Below are positions 8,175-17,297 of a stretch of DNA of 64,000 nucleotides, in pieces (position 1 is the first letter of the stretch; every line of letters starts with the position of its first letter). Position numbers and translations under genes: made by a program. Under the pieces are notes generated by a model, which ran no database searches, was not told the origin of the DNA, and saw only the letters and a list, made by a program, of their open reading frames with translations. The stretch is from CALBZH01 sp964538515 (GTDB lineage Bacteria; Desulfobacterota; Syntrophobacteria; Syntrophobacterales; Syntrophobacteraceae): the NCBI GenBank assembly GCA_964538515.1, contig CAZIEW010000008.1, positions 26,362 through 90,361 of the forward strand, in the 5' to 3' direction.

Positions 8175-9194
8175 ATGGATGACTATTCCTTGCGAGAATC
8201 CCTGGTCGACTCCTACGTGAGTCAAAACGATACGAAGGCTGCTGTGAGCCTTCTTTTCGAGATGATCGTCGAGTGTGCCAAGCGGAAGGATTTTGTAAAG
8301 GCGGAGGCCTTTCGAGTCAGACTCATGGAAGTTGATGCGCTCGCTCTGACTGAGATCATCCAGTCGGGTGAGATCATCGAGGAGGAAAAACAGCAAGCCA
8401 TCGACCAGGATCACGCCGCCGCCTGGGCCCCGCTGTATTCGACCCTGACGCAGGAGGAGGGCAACGCCCTTTACTTTGCCTTGCAAGGAGAGGTGGTCGA
8501 AGCGACCCTGAGCGTATTCACCCAGGGCGAGCACTATTCCAAGCTTTGCTTTGTGAAGCGGGGCGAGCTTGCGATGCTTTGGCGCACGGGATCGAGGGAA
8601 ACCGTGCTGAAGCGGATCGGGGCGAGGGAAGTGGTTGCGGGCGATGGGTTCTTTTCTGAAAGCGTGTGCACCATTTCGCTCGTGGCCCTCTCTCGGGTCG
8701 AGCTGTTGACCTTGGAAAAGGAGGTGCTGATCGACTGGGAGAAGCGATTCCCGGCCCTCGAGGGCAAGCTCCGCGCGTTCGTTCTCGGCTCGCACGACAT
8801 TCCCTTTCTCCTCAAGCAGCACAGCCTGGATCGGCGTGCCAATCGCCGCCTCAAAACCCCGGGGAGCATCATGGTGCAACTGCTGAGTGCTGCGGGGTCT
8901 CCGCTGGGGAAGCCCTTTCGAGGAGACCTCACCGATGTCTCCAGCGGTGGTGCCGCATTTTACGCGGGAATCCGGGATCGAAAAACCAGCCGCGCTCTCT
9001 TGGGACGGCCTGCCGTGCTTACGATTCCCATCCCTGGGAACGTACCTCCGCTCAAGTTCATTCGAAAAGGCAGCATCGTCGCGATCAGCCACTCTCCTTT
9101 CGAGGGCTACTGCATCCACGTCGAGCTCGAAGAACGGCTGAGTGAGCTAGAAACGATGGACATTTCAACCGCCCTGCGCATCGACAGGCATTAG
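8175..9194 (+). CDS. Cyclic-nucleotide-binding-like / PilZ domain protein
   Basis: 339 residues. A helical N-terminal segment is followed by a cupin-like cNMP-binding domain (about 90-200). The usual phosphate-binding cassette (Gly-Glu and Arg-Ala-Ser/Thr) is not evident: the matching stretch reads GDGFFSESVCTISLVAL, so cNMP binding is doubtful. The C-terminus is a PilZ domain with the c-di-GMP signature complete: an Arg-rich RRANRR at about residue 220 and DVSSGG at 254-259. The protein therefore probably responds to c-di-GMP and perhaps another ligand. The start at 8175 has GGGGGAAGG eight bases upstream; an ATG at 8169 is possible. A candidate sigma-54 promoter lies upstream. Confidence 0.85.
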   Translation: MDDYSLRESLVDSYVSQNDTKAAVSLLFEMIVECAKRKDFVKAEAFRVRLMEVDALALTEIIQSGEIIEEEKQQAIDQDHAAAWAPLYSTLTQEEGNALYFALQGEVVEATLSVFTQGEHYSKLCFVKRGELAMLWRTGSRETVLKRIGAREVVAGDGFFSESVCTISLVALSRVELLTLEKEVLIDWEKRFPALEGKLRAFVLGSHDIPFLLKQHSLDRRANRRLKTPGSIMVQLLSAAGSPLGKPFRGDLTDVSSGGAAFYAGIRDRKTSRALLGRPAVLTIPIPGNVPPLKFIRKGSIVAISHSPFEGYCIHVELEERLSELETMDISTALRIDRH

Positions 9195-9345
9195 AGGTTG
9201 CTCGAGTGCTCGTCTGGATACATGGTCGTGCGTTCTGATCGACCAGGGCGGGCAATGCCGGACTCGTGTGCAAAATGGTCCTTAGCCCTTGCCGGAGGCA
9301 TACGGATGATCCTTTGAAGCCGCCCGCGAACCCAGACATTTGGGT

Positions 9346-9373
9346 TTGAGCCGTTCCTGCGCTGTGATAAAAT
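9346..9373 (+). promoter_or_regulatory. Candidate sigma-70 promoter
   Basis: TTGAGC (9346-9351), a 16-base spacer and TAAAAT (9368-9373), with the predicted start near 9380 and the next gene's ATG at 9456. Confidence 0.5.
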
Positions 9374-9455
9374 CTGCCCTCTCATGATGGACAAGCTCAG
9401 GCAGATGCTGGGTCGGTGTAGTGGTGGGTCAGTTGAAATGCGTGGGGAGTCGTTT

Positions 9456-9854
9456 ATGCGAAGAGTGCTTCTGGGTTGTCTCGTTGGCCTGGCTGTGACT
9501 GTTCCGATTACGCTCTGGGCCGGGTCCGCGTTGAAAAGCGGGTCGATCGACTCCAGCAGTGGGGTTCCTGATAAGGACTTGAAATACGAAGATTTCCAGA
9601 TCACGAGCGATGGCTTCATTACGGGCTATGTCGTGAATGCCTCGGGCAAGACCCGTTCGGCTGTCAGGGTAGACATGTGGACGACCAACAGGAATGAGAC
9701 CAAGATTCTCTGGAGGAAGAGCTTGACTCTCGGGGACATTGGACCCCACGAGAAGAAACTGGTCAAAGAAGCCTACAAGGAGGATACGGAGGAGCTGTCC
9801 AGGACCGAGATCAAGCTCCGCCTCCCGAGCGGCGCCAACTTCAGGAACAAGTGA
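9456..9854 (+). CDS. Small secreted protein of unknown function
   Basis: 132 residues. The chosen ATG has GGGGAG six bases upstream and gives a clean Sec signal peptide (MRRVLLGC... ending near LWAGS at about residue 24). The mature part, about 108 residues, is predicted beta-rich. The stretch VVNASGKTRSAVRVDMW resembles the 'extra-cytoplasmic FxLYD-like' beta-sandwich in which a short protein describes substituted side chains on a strand, but I cannot confirm the family. Probably periplasmic. Monocistronic behind its own promoter; converges with the cyclase gene on the other strand. Confidence 0.7.
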   Translation: MRRVLLGCLVGLAVTVPITLWAGSALKSGSIDSSSGVPDKDLKYEDFQITSDGFITGYVVNASGKTRSAVRVDMWTTNRNETKILWRKSLTLGDIGPHEKKLVKEAYKEDTEELSRTEIKLRLPSGANFRNK

Positions 9855-9900
9855 GATTCAACGCCCCTATGGGTCAAGGACGATGTCCACGGTCACACGG

Positions 9901-12063
9901 TCATTTCTCGGTGAGGCTCCAAATGCCGTCCCAAGACGTCTCGCGGCCGTCGACAAGCTCCCTGCAGCGCCGTGCATACAGCTGCGCGACCTTGTCCTCA
10001 GGGATAGCCTCGAAAGCGACGAGGGCCTCAGCCCACCGCTTCTCATAGCAGAACGCGAGCCCATCCAGGAATGGAGCGGTTGACGGCGGCTCCTCTCCCG
10101 AGAGCCCCGTCAGCTCATAGACCCTGACGGGTGTCGTCCGACCGACCACCCGAATGAGCCCCAGCTCGCGTCCTGCGAATTGCGAGGAGGACTGGGTCCA
10201 GGTTTCCTCCGAGATCATGATCGCCGTGCCGAAGACCTTGTTCGCCCCTTCCAGCCGGGAAGCGAGATTGGCTGCATCCCCCAGCACCGTGTAGTCGAAC
10301 CGGGTGCGCGATCCCATGTTTCCGACCACAAGCTCACCCGTGTTGATGCCAATGCGGGCTCGGAGGGCTCGCCCGGCGCGGCGGGCGAATTCCTCGGCGC
10401 GGTCGGCAAGCTTGCGCTGACACCGCACCGCTGCCCGGCAGGCCCTTTCGGCGTGATCCGGCTGCGTCGAAGGGGCGTTCCAGAACGCGATGATCGCGTC
10501 CCCCTCATATTTGTCGAGCGTGCCTCCTTCTTCCAAAATGATATCAGTCATATCGCTCAGGTAGTCATTCAGAAGGCTGGTGAGGGCTTCGGGATCCAGG
10601 CGCTCGGAAATCGACGAAAACCCTTCGAGATCGGAAAAGAGGATGGTCATCTCGCGGCGCTCGCCCCCGAGGCGCAGCTGGGAGGGGTCCTCGAGGATGC
10701 GCTCGATGACGGCCGGGCTCAGGTAGTGCTTGAACGCGTTCTTGATGAACGCCTTTCGGCGGCCTTCAGTCGCGTAGCTTAGCAGGATGGCACTGACGAG
10801 AGACAGCGCCACTGCACTTTCCGATGCGGCAATGGGCCACCAGTAACCCAATGGGTAGGCGGCAAATCCCACCACGACGGGTAGGGGGCCAAGCACTGTG
10901 CAGGCTATGGCGCTATGGGCGGCTCGCCGGCTGACCACCATTGCGGCAAAGCTCCCCGCGAGGGCGAGGAAAAGGGTTGCGAGGACGACCGAGAAAGTGG
11001 GCGTATCAGCGATGAAATCACTGGAAAGGACATTGTCCAGGACGGTCGCGTGGATCTCTACCCCCGGATAGATTTTGCTGATGGGCGTCGGGCGAAGGTC
11101 GAGGAGACCCGGCGCGCTGAAGCCGAAAAACACGTAGCAGTCTTTGAAGACCTGTGGGCTGACAGGAGGGGGGGACTGACCGGACTGGAGCAACAGTTCG
11201 GACTTGATGATAGAGGCGGCGTCGAAAGATTCGAAGGTCCCGGCCGGTCCTCTGAAGCGCAGGATCATCCGTGCCCCGGAATCGATTGGAATCGTCCGGC
11301 CGCCCGCGACGAGATGCCTTGCCTCGATCTTCCCCGCCAAGTCCATGCGCTGCGCGGACGTGGCCAGATGGCTTGAACGATTCAGGTGCTCCGAAATGAA
11401 AGCCGCGAAGCCTAGGGAGGGTGTTACTTTGCGATCGAAAACCTGAAAGAGCCGTGCGCGGCGAAAGATGCCGTCCAGGTCGGGCTCGTCGATGACATCT
11501 CCGAGCAGAGCTGCGCTGGAAGCGACTTCGGTAATGGGAAAGGCCGCCTTGGGGACGACCAGATCGGCGGTGCCCGACTGGGCCATCCAACGATCGAGAC
11601 CCTCGAGGAGCAGGCGGGAGCGGGATTCGTATTCGGGCGGCCATGCGGTGACGGAGCCCGTGCCGCGCCGCAGGCAGAGGGCGGCGACGAAGGGAGGTCC
11701 TCGCTTGATGGCATCGCCTAAAGCCTGGTCGTCGGAAACCCCGTAAACGGACGGCTCCAGATACAAGACATCGAAAACAAGCGCTCGCGCCCCGCTCCTT
11801 CGGCAAAAATCGATAATCGGGGCGTAGACCTCACGGGGCCACGGCCATGACAGCCCGTTTTCCTTTTGGCCCCATTCAAGGCTCGTTTGGTCGAGAAGAA
11901 TGAGCTTAATGCGATCCGTTGCCGGGCCAGGTCGGGCGAAGTGATGAACCCGCCAGGCCCAGGTCGCATGCTCGAACCGGTCCAGGGAGCCCGAGACCCA
12001 CAGCAATAGGGCCACGATCGTTGAGGCAGCTCCGATCAGGACGGATTGGGTGATTCTTTTCAT
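9901..12063 (-). CDS. CHASE2 domain adenylate/guanylate cyclase
   Basis: 720-residue membrane class III nucleotide cyclase. An N-terminal membrane segment (about 7-25) is followed by a periplasmic CHASE2 sensor containing the typical WPWPRE and GARALVFDV motifs. Three further membrane segments lie at about 350-440. The catalytic domain (about 475-650) has both metal-binding Asp residues (FSDLEGF; KYEGDAI), the Lys of TLDKYEGD associated with adenine recognition, and DYTVLGDAANLASRLE, so it is probably an active adenylate cyclase making cAMP. It is the last gene of a minus-strand operon after an SH3 protein and an M48 lipoprotein (13-base gap), which suggests sensing of the cell envelope. Confidence 0.92.
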   Translation of the reverse strand: MKRITQSVLIGAASTIVALLLWVSGSLDRFEHATWAWRVHHFARPGPATDRIKLILLDQTSLEWGQKENGLSWPWPREVYAPIIDFCRRSGARALVFDVLYLEPSVYGVSDDQALGDAIKRGPPFVAALCLRRGTGSVTAWPPEYESRSRLLLEGLDRWMAQSGTADLVVPKAAFPITEVASSAALLGDVIDEPDLDGIFRRARLFQVFDRKVTPSLGFAAFISEHLNRSSHLATSAQRMDLAGKIEARHLVAGGRTIPIDSGARMILRFRGPAGTFESFDAASIIKSELLLQSGQSPPPVSPQVFKDCYVFFGFSAPGLLDLRPTPISKIYPGVEIHATVLDNVLSSDFIADTPTFSVVLATLFLALAGSFAAMVVSRRAAHSAIACTVLGPLPVVVGFAAYPLGYWWPIAASESAVALSLVSAILLSYATEGRRKAFIKNAFKHYLSPAVIERILEDPSQLRLGGERREMTILFSDLEGFSSISERLDPEALTSLLNDYLSDMTDIILEEGGTLDKYEGDAIIAFWNAPSTQPDHAERACRAAVRCQRKLADRAEEFARRAGRALRARIGINTGELVVGNMGSRTRFDYTVLGDAANLASRLEGANKVFGTAIMISEETWTQSSSQFAGRELGLIRVVGRTTPVRVYELTGLSGEEPPSTAPFLDGLAFCYEKRWAEALVAFEAIPEDKVAQLYARRCRELVDGRETSWDGIWSLTEK

Positions 12064-12076
12064 GGGATCGCGATGC

Positions 12077-13003
12077 TCAAACCTTGCTCATAGCGACTTC
12101 GAACCGTTTTTGTCGTGGCGGCGGACTCAGCGAAGGACCACCGACGGTGGGTCCGAGCTGCTTGATCCGATCGGCCGGCTGTGGGTGCGTCTTGGCGAAC
12201 CCCGCCCCTCCCGGCTTCATCTGCTTTTGCATTTCGGCGAGCATGGTTTGCAGGGCTCCGGGATCATAGCCCACGCGCCGGAGAATATTCGCGGCCGCTC
12301 GGTCGGCATCGGCTTCGAGCTCGCGGGAGTAGCCGTTGTTCATCAGGGTTGACGTGACATCCGTGATCGACCCTTCGAAGGCTTCGGTAAGCTGGCCCAA
12401 TTGGGAAGGCGTGTAGCTCTTCGCGGCCTCCATCGCCAGGATGTTGAAAGCGGACGTCAAACGGCTCGTCTTGATCGACTTGAGCCCATGCTGGCCCTGA
12501 ATGTGGCCGATCTCATGCGCCAGGACAGCAGCCAGCTCATCTTCGGACTTGCACAGCCGGACCATCCCTCGCGTGACCATGATGAGACCGCCCGGGGCGG
12601 CGAAAGCGTTGATCTCCGGGGAATCGAGCAGCATGAAGTGATAGCCGCCGAAGGTGTCCGGTCGGTCTGACGCCTGGGCGAGCGTCTGGCCGAGTGCGTT
12701 CAGATAGCGGTTCGCCGCTTCATCTTGATAAGGCCTGTAAGTGGCAAAGACCGACGCAGCAACGGCGCGCCCAATGTAATACTCCTGCTCGGGAGTGATA
12801 TCCTGAAAGCTCTTGCCCAGAGCGGTGCCGGCCTTGACGAGGGAGCCCGCCGGCACGGGCAGCGCCGACCCGGCGGCGGCCCCCAGAATCGCGCCAAGAT
12901 CGACGCCCGACTGGGTCGATCCGCAGCCGTTCAGGGACGTACAGACCAGGAGGAGTGAAATCGCGATCATGAGCGCATTGCGAGGGGATGAGGCGAGTCT
13001 CAT
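12077..13003 (-). CDS. M48 family metallopeptidase lipoprotein
   Basis: 308 residues. Lipoprotein signal peptide with lipobox LNGC (Cys27), so anchored in the envelope. The zinc site HEIGH is at 163-167, and the downstream glutamate is in RELEADADR near 228-232, both as expected for M48 peptidases (BepA/LoiP/HtpX clan). Likely periplasmic quality control of outer-membrane proteins. The start has a very good ribosome site (GGAAGGAGG) and overlaps the stop of the SH3 gene by four bases; the cyclase gene follows after 13 bases, making a three-gene operon. Confidence 0.9.
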   Translation of the reverse strand: MRLASSPRNALMIAISLLLVCTSLNGCGSTQSGVDLGAILGAAAGSALPVPAGSLVKAGTALGKSFQDITPEQEYYIGRAVAASVFATYRPYQDEAANRYLNALGQTLAQASDRPDTFGGYHFMLLDSPEINAFAAPGGLIMVTRGMVRLCKSEDELAAVLAHEIGHIQGQHGLKSIKTSRLTSAFNILAMEAAKSYTPSQLGQLTEAFEGSITDVTSTLMNNGYSRELEADADRAAANILRRVGYDPGALQTMLAEMQKQMKPGGAGFAKTHPQPADRIKQLGPTVGGPSLSPPPRQKRFEVAMSKV

Positions 13004-13491
13004 TTCACACCTCCTTCCGAAGGCTTCAAGGCGCCCTCTTTGATAAACTGGCTGATCTCCGCCGGAGAAACCCGCATCGCCTCCATCCTGTCCACCGACG
13101 CATAGTCAGCCCCGGCATGGGCTCTTCGATACTGTGACTCGACGTCGGCATTAAACCCCTTGCCGGCCAGAGCGATCTCCTGGCTGGTGGTGCCCGAAGG
13201 TCCTCCCTGGGCGCCGACTCCCAGCGTCACCTGCTTCTTGGTGAGTGCCGACTGGTGGATCCAGCCTGATTGGCTCGACCGGTTCTTGACGCTGATCCAG
13301 TCGCCCTGCTGCTGCAAAGCCTCCACACGCTCGCCGTAGGCGACCTGCCCCGTGATCGCACCTAGAAAGGACGGGGTTGCTCGAAGCTGCCCTTCCTTCA
13401 CTTGGACGCTCATCAGGCCCAGTTCCGTGTGGCCGGCCGTGGCCACAAAAGCCAATAACCCCAATGCTGCCAAGATCCTGCCAGGTTTCAC
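13000..13491 (-). CDS. Exported SH3 domain protein
   Basis: 163 residues from a GTG start that has AAGGAGG six to seven bases upstream; a longer frame to 13593 lacks a ribosome site. N-terminal hydrophobic segment (about 5-20) reads as a signal peptide. Next comes a bacterial SH3 (SH3_3-like) domain (about 25-85) with VQVKEGQLRATPSFLGAI, GERVEALQQQGDWISVK and SGWIHQSAL, typical of envelope or peptidoglycan-binding modules. The C-terminal 75 residues are unassigned. First gene of the operon with the M48 peptidase and the cyclase. Confidence 0.82.
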   Translation of the reverse strand: MKPGRILAALGLLAFVATAGHTELGLMSVQVKEGQLRATPSFLGAITGQVAYGERVEALQQQGDWISVKNRSSQSGWIHQSALTKKQVTLGVGAQGGPSGTTSQEIALAGKGFNADVESQYRRAHAGADYASVDRMEAMRVSPAEISQFIKEGALKPSEGGVK

Positions 13492-13774
13492 TTGCCCCTC
13501 CTTGATTCGTCCATGGAATCGAATTAGTGGCCTCGCCCGCTGTCCACAGGCGGTGCAGCCACCGCAGATGTAACTGGCCGGTAATGCTAGCACTCGAGCC
13601 GCCTTGTCGCAATATCCATTGCCTCCCGACGCAGCCGACTGAAGACGACGATGCGGGCTTCGGACGCTCCATGGTCCTTCGGATCTCTTGAGCGCTTGTC
13701 CTGTCGGCCAATCGCGGTATCGTGTTATGGTGGCACTATGACAGCACGGCGAGAGTCATCAATCAAACGAGCAT

Positions 13775-13857
13775 GATGCCGGATGCCGGGTGCCGGATAA
13801 AGACCCTTCGGCTGCGCGCTCGTTTCATCTCGCATCCGGAATCCAACATCCAGCATC
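13775..13857. repeat. Large imperfect inverted repeat
   Basis: Two 24-base arms (13775-13798 and 13834-13857) match in inverted orientation at about 18 of 24 positions, around a 35-base loop. Each arm is itself built from near-copies of GATGCCG/GGATGC. The flanks (ACGAG near 13768 and CTCGT near 13862) extend the symmetry. It looks like a dispersed BIME/REP-type element; no coding potential. The rest of 13594-13984 shows nothing I can name. Confidence 0.55.
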
Positions 13858-13984
13858 GATCTCGTAGAGGTGCAGCATTATTGCCGGGCTGTGCTAAGGT
13901 TGTGGCAAGAAGCGTCGAGCGCGGGGCTGACTGTCGTGCTCCGGGCAACTTGAGGGGAACCTTTGTGGCCGAGAGGAGAAGCTT

Positions 13985-14626
13985 ATGGAGAAAGACACGC
14001 CGGTAAGGGTCTGGGACGTCTTTGTTCGGGTGTTCCACTGGGTGCTGGTGATTGCATTTGCCGTCTGTTATGTGACGGAAGGGAAGCCGCGTTGGGTCCA
14101 TGTCAATGCGGGCTACATCATTGCGGTTCTGATCCCCCTGCGCGTGCTTTGGGGGTTCGTCGGGCCCCGCCATGCGCGCTTCAGCGACTTTGTTCGAGGA
14201 CCCCGGGCAGTCTTGACACATTTGAAGGATGTGGCCACCTTGAAAGCGCGGCGATATCTGGGCCACGACCCAGCCGGAGGTGCCATGATCGTCGCTCTGC
14301 TGGTGACGATCGGACTGACCGTGCTTTCCGGGATGGTCCTGCACGGCGTAAAAGACAAAGCCGGTCCTTTTTCCGGAATGCGAGCCAAGACGATCTTGGA
14401 GCTTCCTTCGATGCACGATCAGGCGTTCGCCTCCAAAGGGGGACGAGAAGGGAGGGTCAAGGACAAACGGGAAGACTGGCTGGAGGACGTCCATGAGGTC
14501 CTGGCGAATATCGCTCTGGCTCTGGTGGTGCTCCACATCGGTGGGGTGCTTGCCGTGAGCGCTCAGACGCGGGAGAACTTGGTCATGAGCATGATCACGG
14601 GGCGAAAAAGGCCCCCTTCGTCTTGA
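13985..14626 (+). CDS. Cytochrome b561-type membrane protein
   Basis: 213-residue di-haem cytochrome b of the b561 / Ni,Fe-hydrogenase cytochrome b family, about four membrane helices. Candidate haem ligands are His in VFHWVL (helix 1), HVNAGY (helix 2), and the pair in DVHEVLAN and LHIGGV (helix 4). Such proteins link the quinone pool to periplasmic cytochromes or oxidoreductases. Good ribosome site (GAGGAGAAGCTT before ATG). No redox partner is adjacent and it is convergent with the TRAP operon, so the partner cannot be named. Confidence 0.88.
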   Translation: MEKDTPVRVWDVFVRVFHWVLVIAFAVCYVTEGKPRWVHVNAGYIIAVLIPLRVLWGFVGPRHARFSDFVRGPRAVLTHLKDVATLKARRYLGHDPAGGAMIVALLVTIGLTVLSGMVLHGVKDKAGPFSGMRAKTILELPSMHDQAFASKGGREGRVKDKREDWLEDVHEVLANIALALVVLHIGGVLAVSAQTRENLVMSMITGRKRPPSS

Positions 14627-14754
14627 GAGCCCGTTCGCCGAATTGGAGCACGGTTTCCACGGCGGGATCTCCTCGAGGCTCGACATGCAGGAGTGATTCT
14701 CAGAAGGTGCAACCGCTCGCGATCATCCCCGCAGCACATGCGTCCTCGAGGCAA

Positions 14755-16740
14755 TCACCCGGCAGCCTGCGCTCGTTTCCTCCGGATCTGGAGCATAATG
14801 CCTAGGGTCAGGATTCCAAGGCCGGTGACGTCCGTGATAGCGCCGGGATCGATCAGCATCAGCCCTGCGCCGAAGAACACGATTCTCTCCAGAAGGTTCA
14901 TCGGGGCGATGCAGAAGCCGATCATGGCTGCTCCCACGCCGTACATGCCGCAGCTTGCGGTCACGAGGTTCTGAATCAAAAGCAAGGGGGTCGTATTGAT
15001 GAGGAGCATGGCGGGATTGTACACGAAAATGTATGGGACCAGAAAAGCACCGATAGCCAGTTTGGTGGATATGAAGCCCGTCTTCATGGGGTCGGACTTG
15101 GCGATACCCGATGCCGCATAAGCGGCAAGGGCCACGGGTGGGGTGATGTCGGCCACGATCCCAAAATAGAACACAAACATGTGGGCGGCGAGAACGGGAA
15201 CGTTAAGCAAGGTCAGGGCCGGCGCCGCCAGCGTGGAGGTGATGATGTAAGTGGCTGTGGTGGGCACTCCCATCCCGAGAATGATCGAGGTGATCATGGT
15301 GAAAAAGAGGCTCAAGAGCAAGTTGCCGCCGGCGAGCTCGATCAGGCCGTTAGCCATTTTGAGCCCCACTCCGGTCAGAGTCACCACTCCGATGATGATG
15401 CCGGCGCAGGCGCAAGCGATCGCGACTCCGATGGCATTACGAGCCCCGAGCTCGAATCCGTCCAAGATGTCGCGCAGACTCATCCGGGTGGACTTCTTGA
15501 GCATCGATGCCAGGATGCAGACCACGAGTCCCATCAGCGCCGCGTACAGCGGGGTGAAGCCTCCCGTGAGGAAGCCGATGATGGCCACGAGGGGCAGGAA
15601 AAGATGCCCTCGCTCGGCCATCACATGGCCAAAGCGCGGGAGCTCATCGCGGCTCATGCCTTTCAGATTGCACCGCTTTGCTTCGAAATGCACCTCGATG
15701 AACACACCGAAGAAGTAGAGACAGGCAGGAATGGCTGCGGCCTTGGCAATGTCGAGGTAGGGAACGTTGATGAACTCAGCCATGACGAAGGCGGCGGCCC
15801 CCATGATCGGAGGCATCAGCTGGCCGCCCGTCGATGCGGAAGCTTCGACCGCCGCCGCGAACTCTGGTCGATAGCCGAGGCGCTTCATCATCGGGATCGT
15901 GAACGCCCCCGATTCGACGGTGTTGGCAACCGAGCTTCCCGATACCATCCCTTCCAGCGCACTTGTCACAACGGCCACCTTGGCCGGGCCCCCCGATGCC
16001 CAACCAGCGATTGCGTTGGAAATGTCAATGAAAAGCTGCCCCAAGCCGGATTTCTCGCGGAACGATCCAAACAGGACAAAGAGATAGATGAAGCTCGCGG
16101 AGACGGCCAGCGGAATGCCGAGGATGCCTTCGGTTGTCAGGTACATGTGGGAGGCGATTCGCTGCAGGGAATATCCCCGGTGAGCGAGAAACCCTGGAAA
16201 ATAGGACCCGAAATAGGCATAAAGGAGAAAAATGCTCGCAAGAAGAACCATCGGCCAGCCCACGACCCGTCTTGCGGCCTCCATGGTGAGGAGAATGCCG
16301 AGCCAGGAAAAGACGTAGTCGATCGTCTCATAGTCACCGCCTGATTGCATGATGCGTGAATAGTTCAGCGTCATGTAAAGGCCCACCAGACCCGCAAAGG
16401 CCGCCAGAACGTAGTCGTGCAGGCGGAGGCGGTCCGAGTCCTCTGAATGCCGGAACGGAAAGAGAAGATAGACGAGCGTGAAGGCGAAGGCCAGGTGGAC
16501 GGATCGCTGGAGTTGTGCTGGAAGCAGGCCGAAGGCTGCTGTGTAAACCTGAAAGCAGGAAAAAGCCACGCCGATGGTGTAAACCAGCCAGTGGGGAAAG
16601 CCTGCCAGCTTGCGGGTGGCCATCTCCCGGTCAACGTGGCGCAGAATTTCCTCGACTTCCTCCTTGCTGACTTCTTCCACCGCTTGCACCGCGACGCCCT
16701 GCCCGTCGTCCTTCAAGTGTTCCTTGTCCTCGCCGTTCAC
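14755..16740 (-). CDS. TRAP transporter permease, fused 4TM/12TM (TAXI type)
   Basis: 661-residue fused small and large permease subunit of a TRAP-TAXI secondary transporter, driven by a Na+ or H+ gradient. The frame shows the N-terminal four-helix (DctQ-like) block and then the DctM-like block with Gly-rich re-entrant segments (TSALEGMVSGSSVANTVESG; GMGVPTTATYIITS). The GTG start overlaps the DUF1850 stop by four bases (GTGA), which fixes it; a frame open further upstream is antisense-like and lacks a ribosome site. Third gene of the operon (binding protein, DUF1850, permease). Substrate probably a carboxylate or amino acid, by family. Confidence 0.93.
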   Translation of the reverse strand: MNGEDKEHLKDDGQGVAVQAVEEVSKEEVEEILRHVDREMATRKLAGFPHWLVYTIGVAFSCFQVYTAAFGLLPAQLQRSVHLAFAFTLVYLLFPFRHSEDSDRLRLHDYVLAAFAGLVGLYMTLNYSRIMQSGGDYETIDYVFSWLGILLTMEAARRVVGWPMVLLASIFLLYAYFGSYFPGFLAHRGYSLQRIASHMYLTTEGILGIPLAVSASFIYLFVLFGSFREKSGLGQLFIDISNAIAGWASGGPAKVAVVTSALEGMVSGSSVANTVESGAFTIPMMKRLGYRPEFAAAVEASASTGGQLMPPIMGAAAFVMAEFINVPYLDIAKAAAIPACLYFFGVFIEVHFEAKRCNLKGMSRDELPRFGHVMAERGHLFLPLVAIIGFLTGGFTPLYAALMGLVVCILASMLKKSTRMSLRDILDGFELGARNAIGVAIACACAGIIIGVVTLTGVGLKMANGLIELAGGNLLLSLFFTMITSIILGMGVPTTATYIITSTLAAPALTLLNVPVLAAHMFVFYFGIVADITPPVALAAYAASGIAKSDPMKTGFISTKLAIGAFLVPYIFVYNPAMLLINTTPLLLIQNLVTASCGMYGVGAAMIGFCIAPMNLLERIVFFGAGLMLIDPGAITDVTGLGILTLGIMLQIRRKRAQAAG

Positions 16741-17237
16741 CACAAACACCCGCCTTTCATCATGCCATAAATGGAAAGCTTCACGCTGCGGATCCGAAGC
16801 CCGTCTCCCGGCTCGGTCAGGTCCGCAAGCGCGATCTCCTGCCCTCTGATCAACAGTCGGTGGCCCGCAACACGCCCCACCCGCACGACCACTTCGGGCA
16901 CGCTCTGGTTCACAGTCCACTCCAGCCAGCCATCCGGGAGGACCTTCAAAGTGCCCTCGTGGGTGGTGGCTTCCGGCATGCCCGCACCGAAGGCATCGAA
17001 TCGCGACTTCACGATCACCAGGCTACCGTCCTGGACCCGCAAGGTTTCATAAACTGGACGTTTGTTCACGGAATGCGTGAACGAGAGAACCATTTCTTCG
17101 CCGTCCGCCATCCTGGCGCACATCCGCACTTGGCCACGGCCGGTGCTGAAGAGCTCCACGCCGCTCATCCACGGCCAAAAAAGGCCGGTTCCCACAATGA
17201 GTGCCACAATGCCTGCGGCTGCTATCCGAATCGTCAT
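16737..17237 (-). CDS. DUF1850 protein of TRAP-TAXI operon
   Basis: 166 residues from the ATG at 17237 (a GTG at 17276 is possible). A single N-terminal membrane anchor (about 3-23) is followed by a beta-rich extracytoplasmic domain with FTHSVNKRPVYETLRV, matching the DUF1850 family, which is almost always encoded with TAXI-type TRAP transporters. Its function is not established. It overlaps the permease gene by four bases and lies about 60 bases after the binding protein gene. Confidence 0.82.
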   Translation of the reverse strand: MTIRIAAAGIVALIVGTGLFWPWMSGVELFSTGRGQVRMCARMADGEEMVLSFTHSVNKRPVYETLRVQDGSLVIVKSRFDAFGAGMPEATTHEGTLKVLPDGWLEWTVNQSVPEVVVRVGRVAGHRLLIRGQEIALADLTEPGDGLRIRSVKLSIYGMMKGGCLW

Positions 17238-17297
17238 CTTTGAGCGAGACGAGGCCTTCCAGCGTGTGGCACTCACCGGAAGGCCTCAAGGCGAGAT

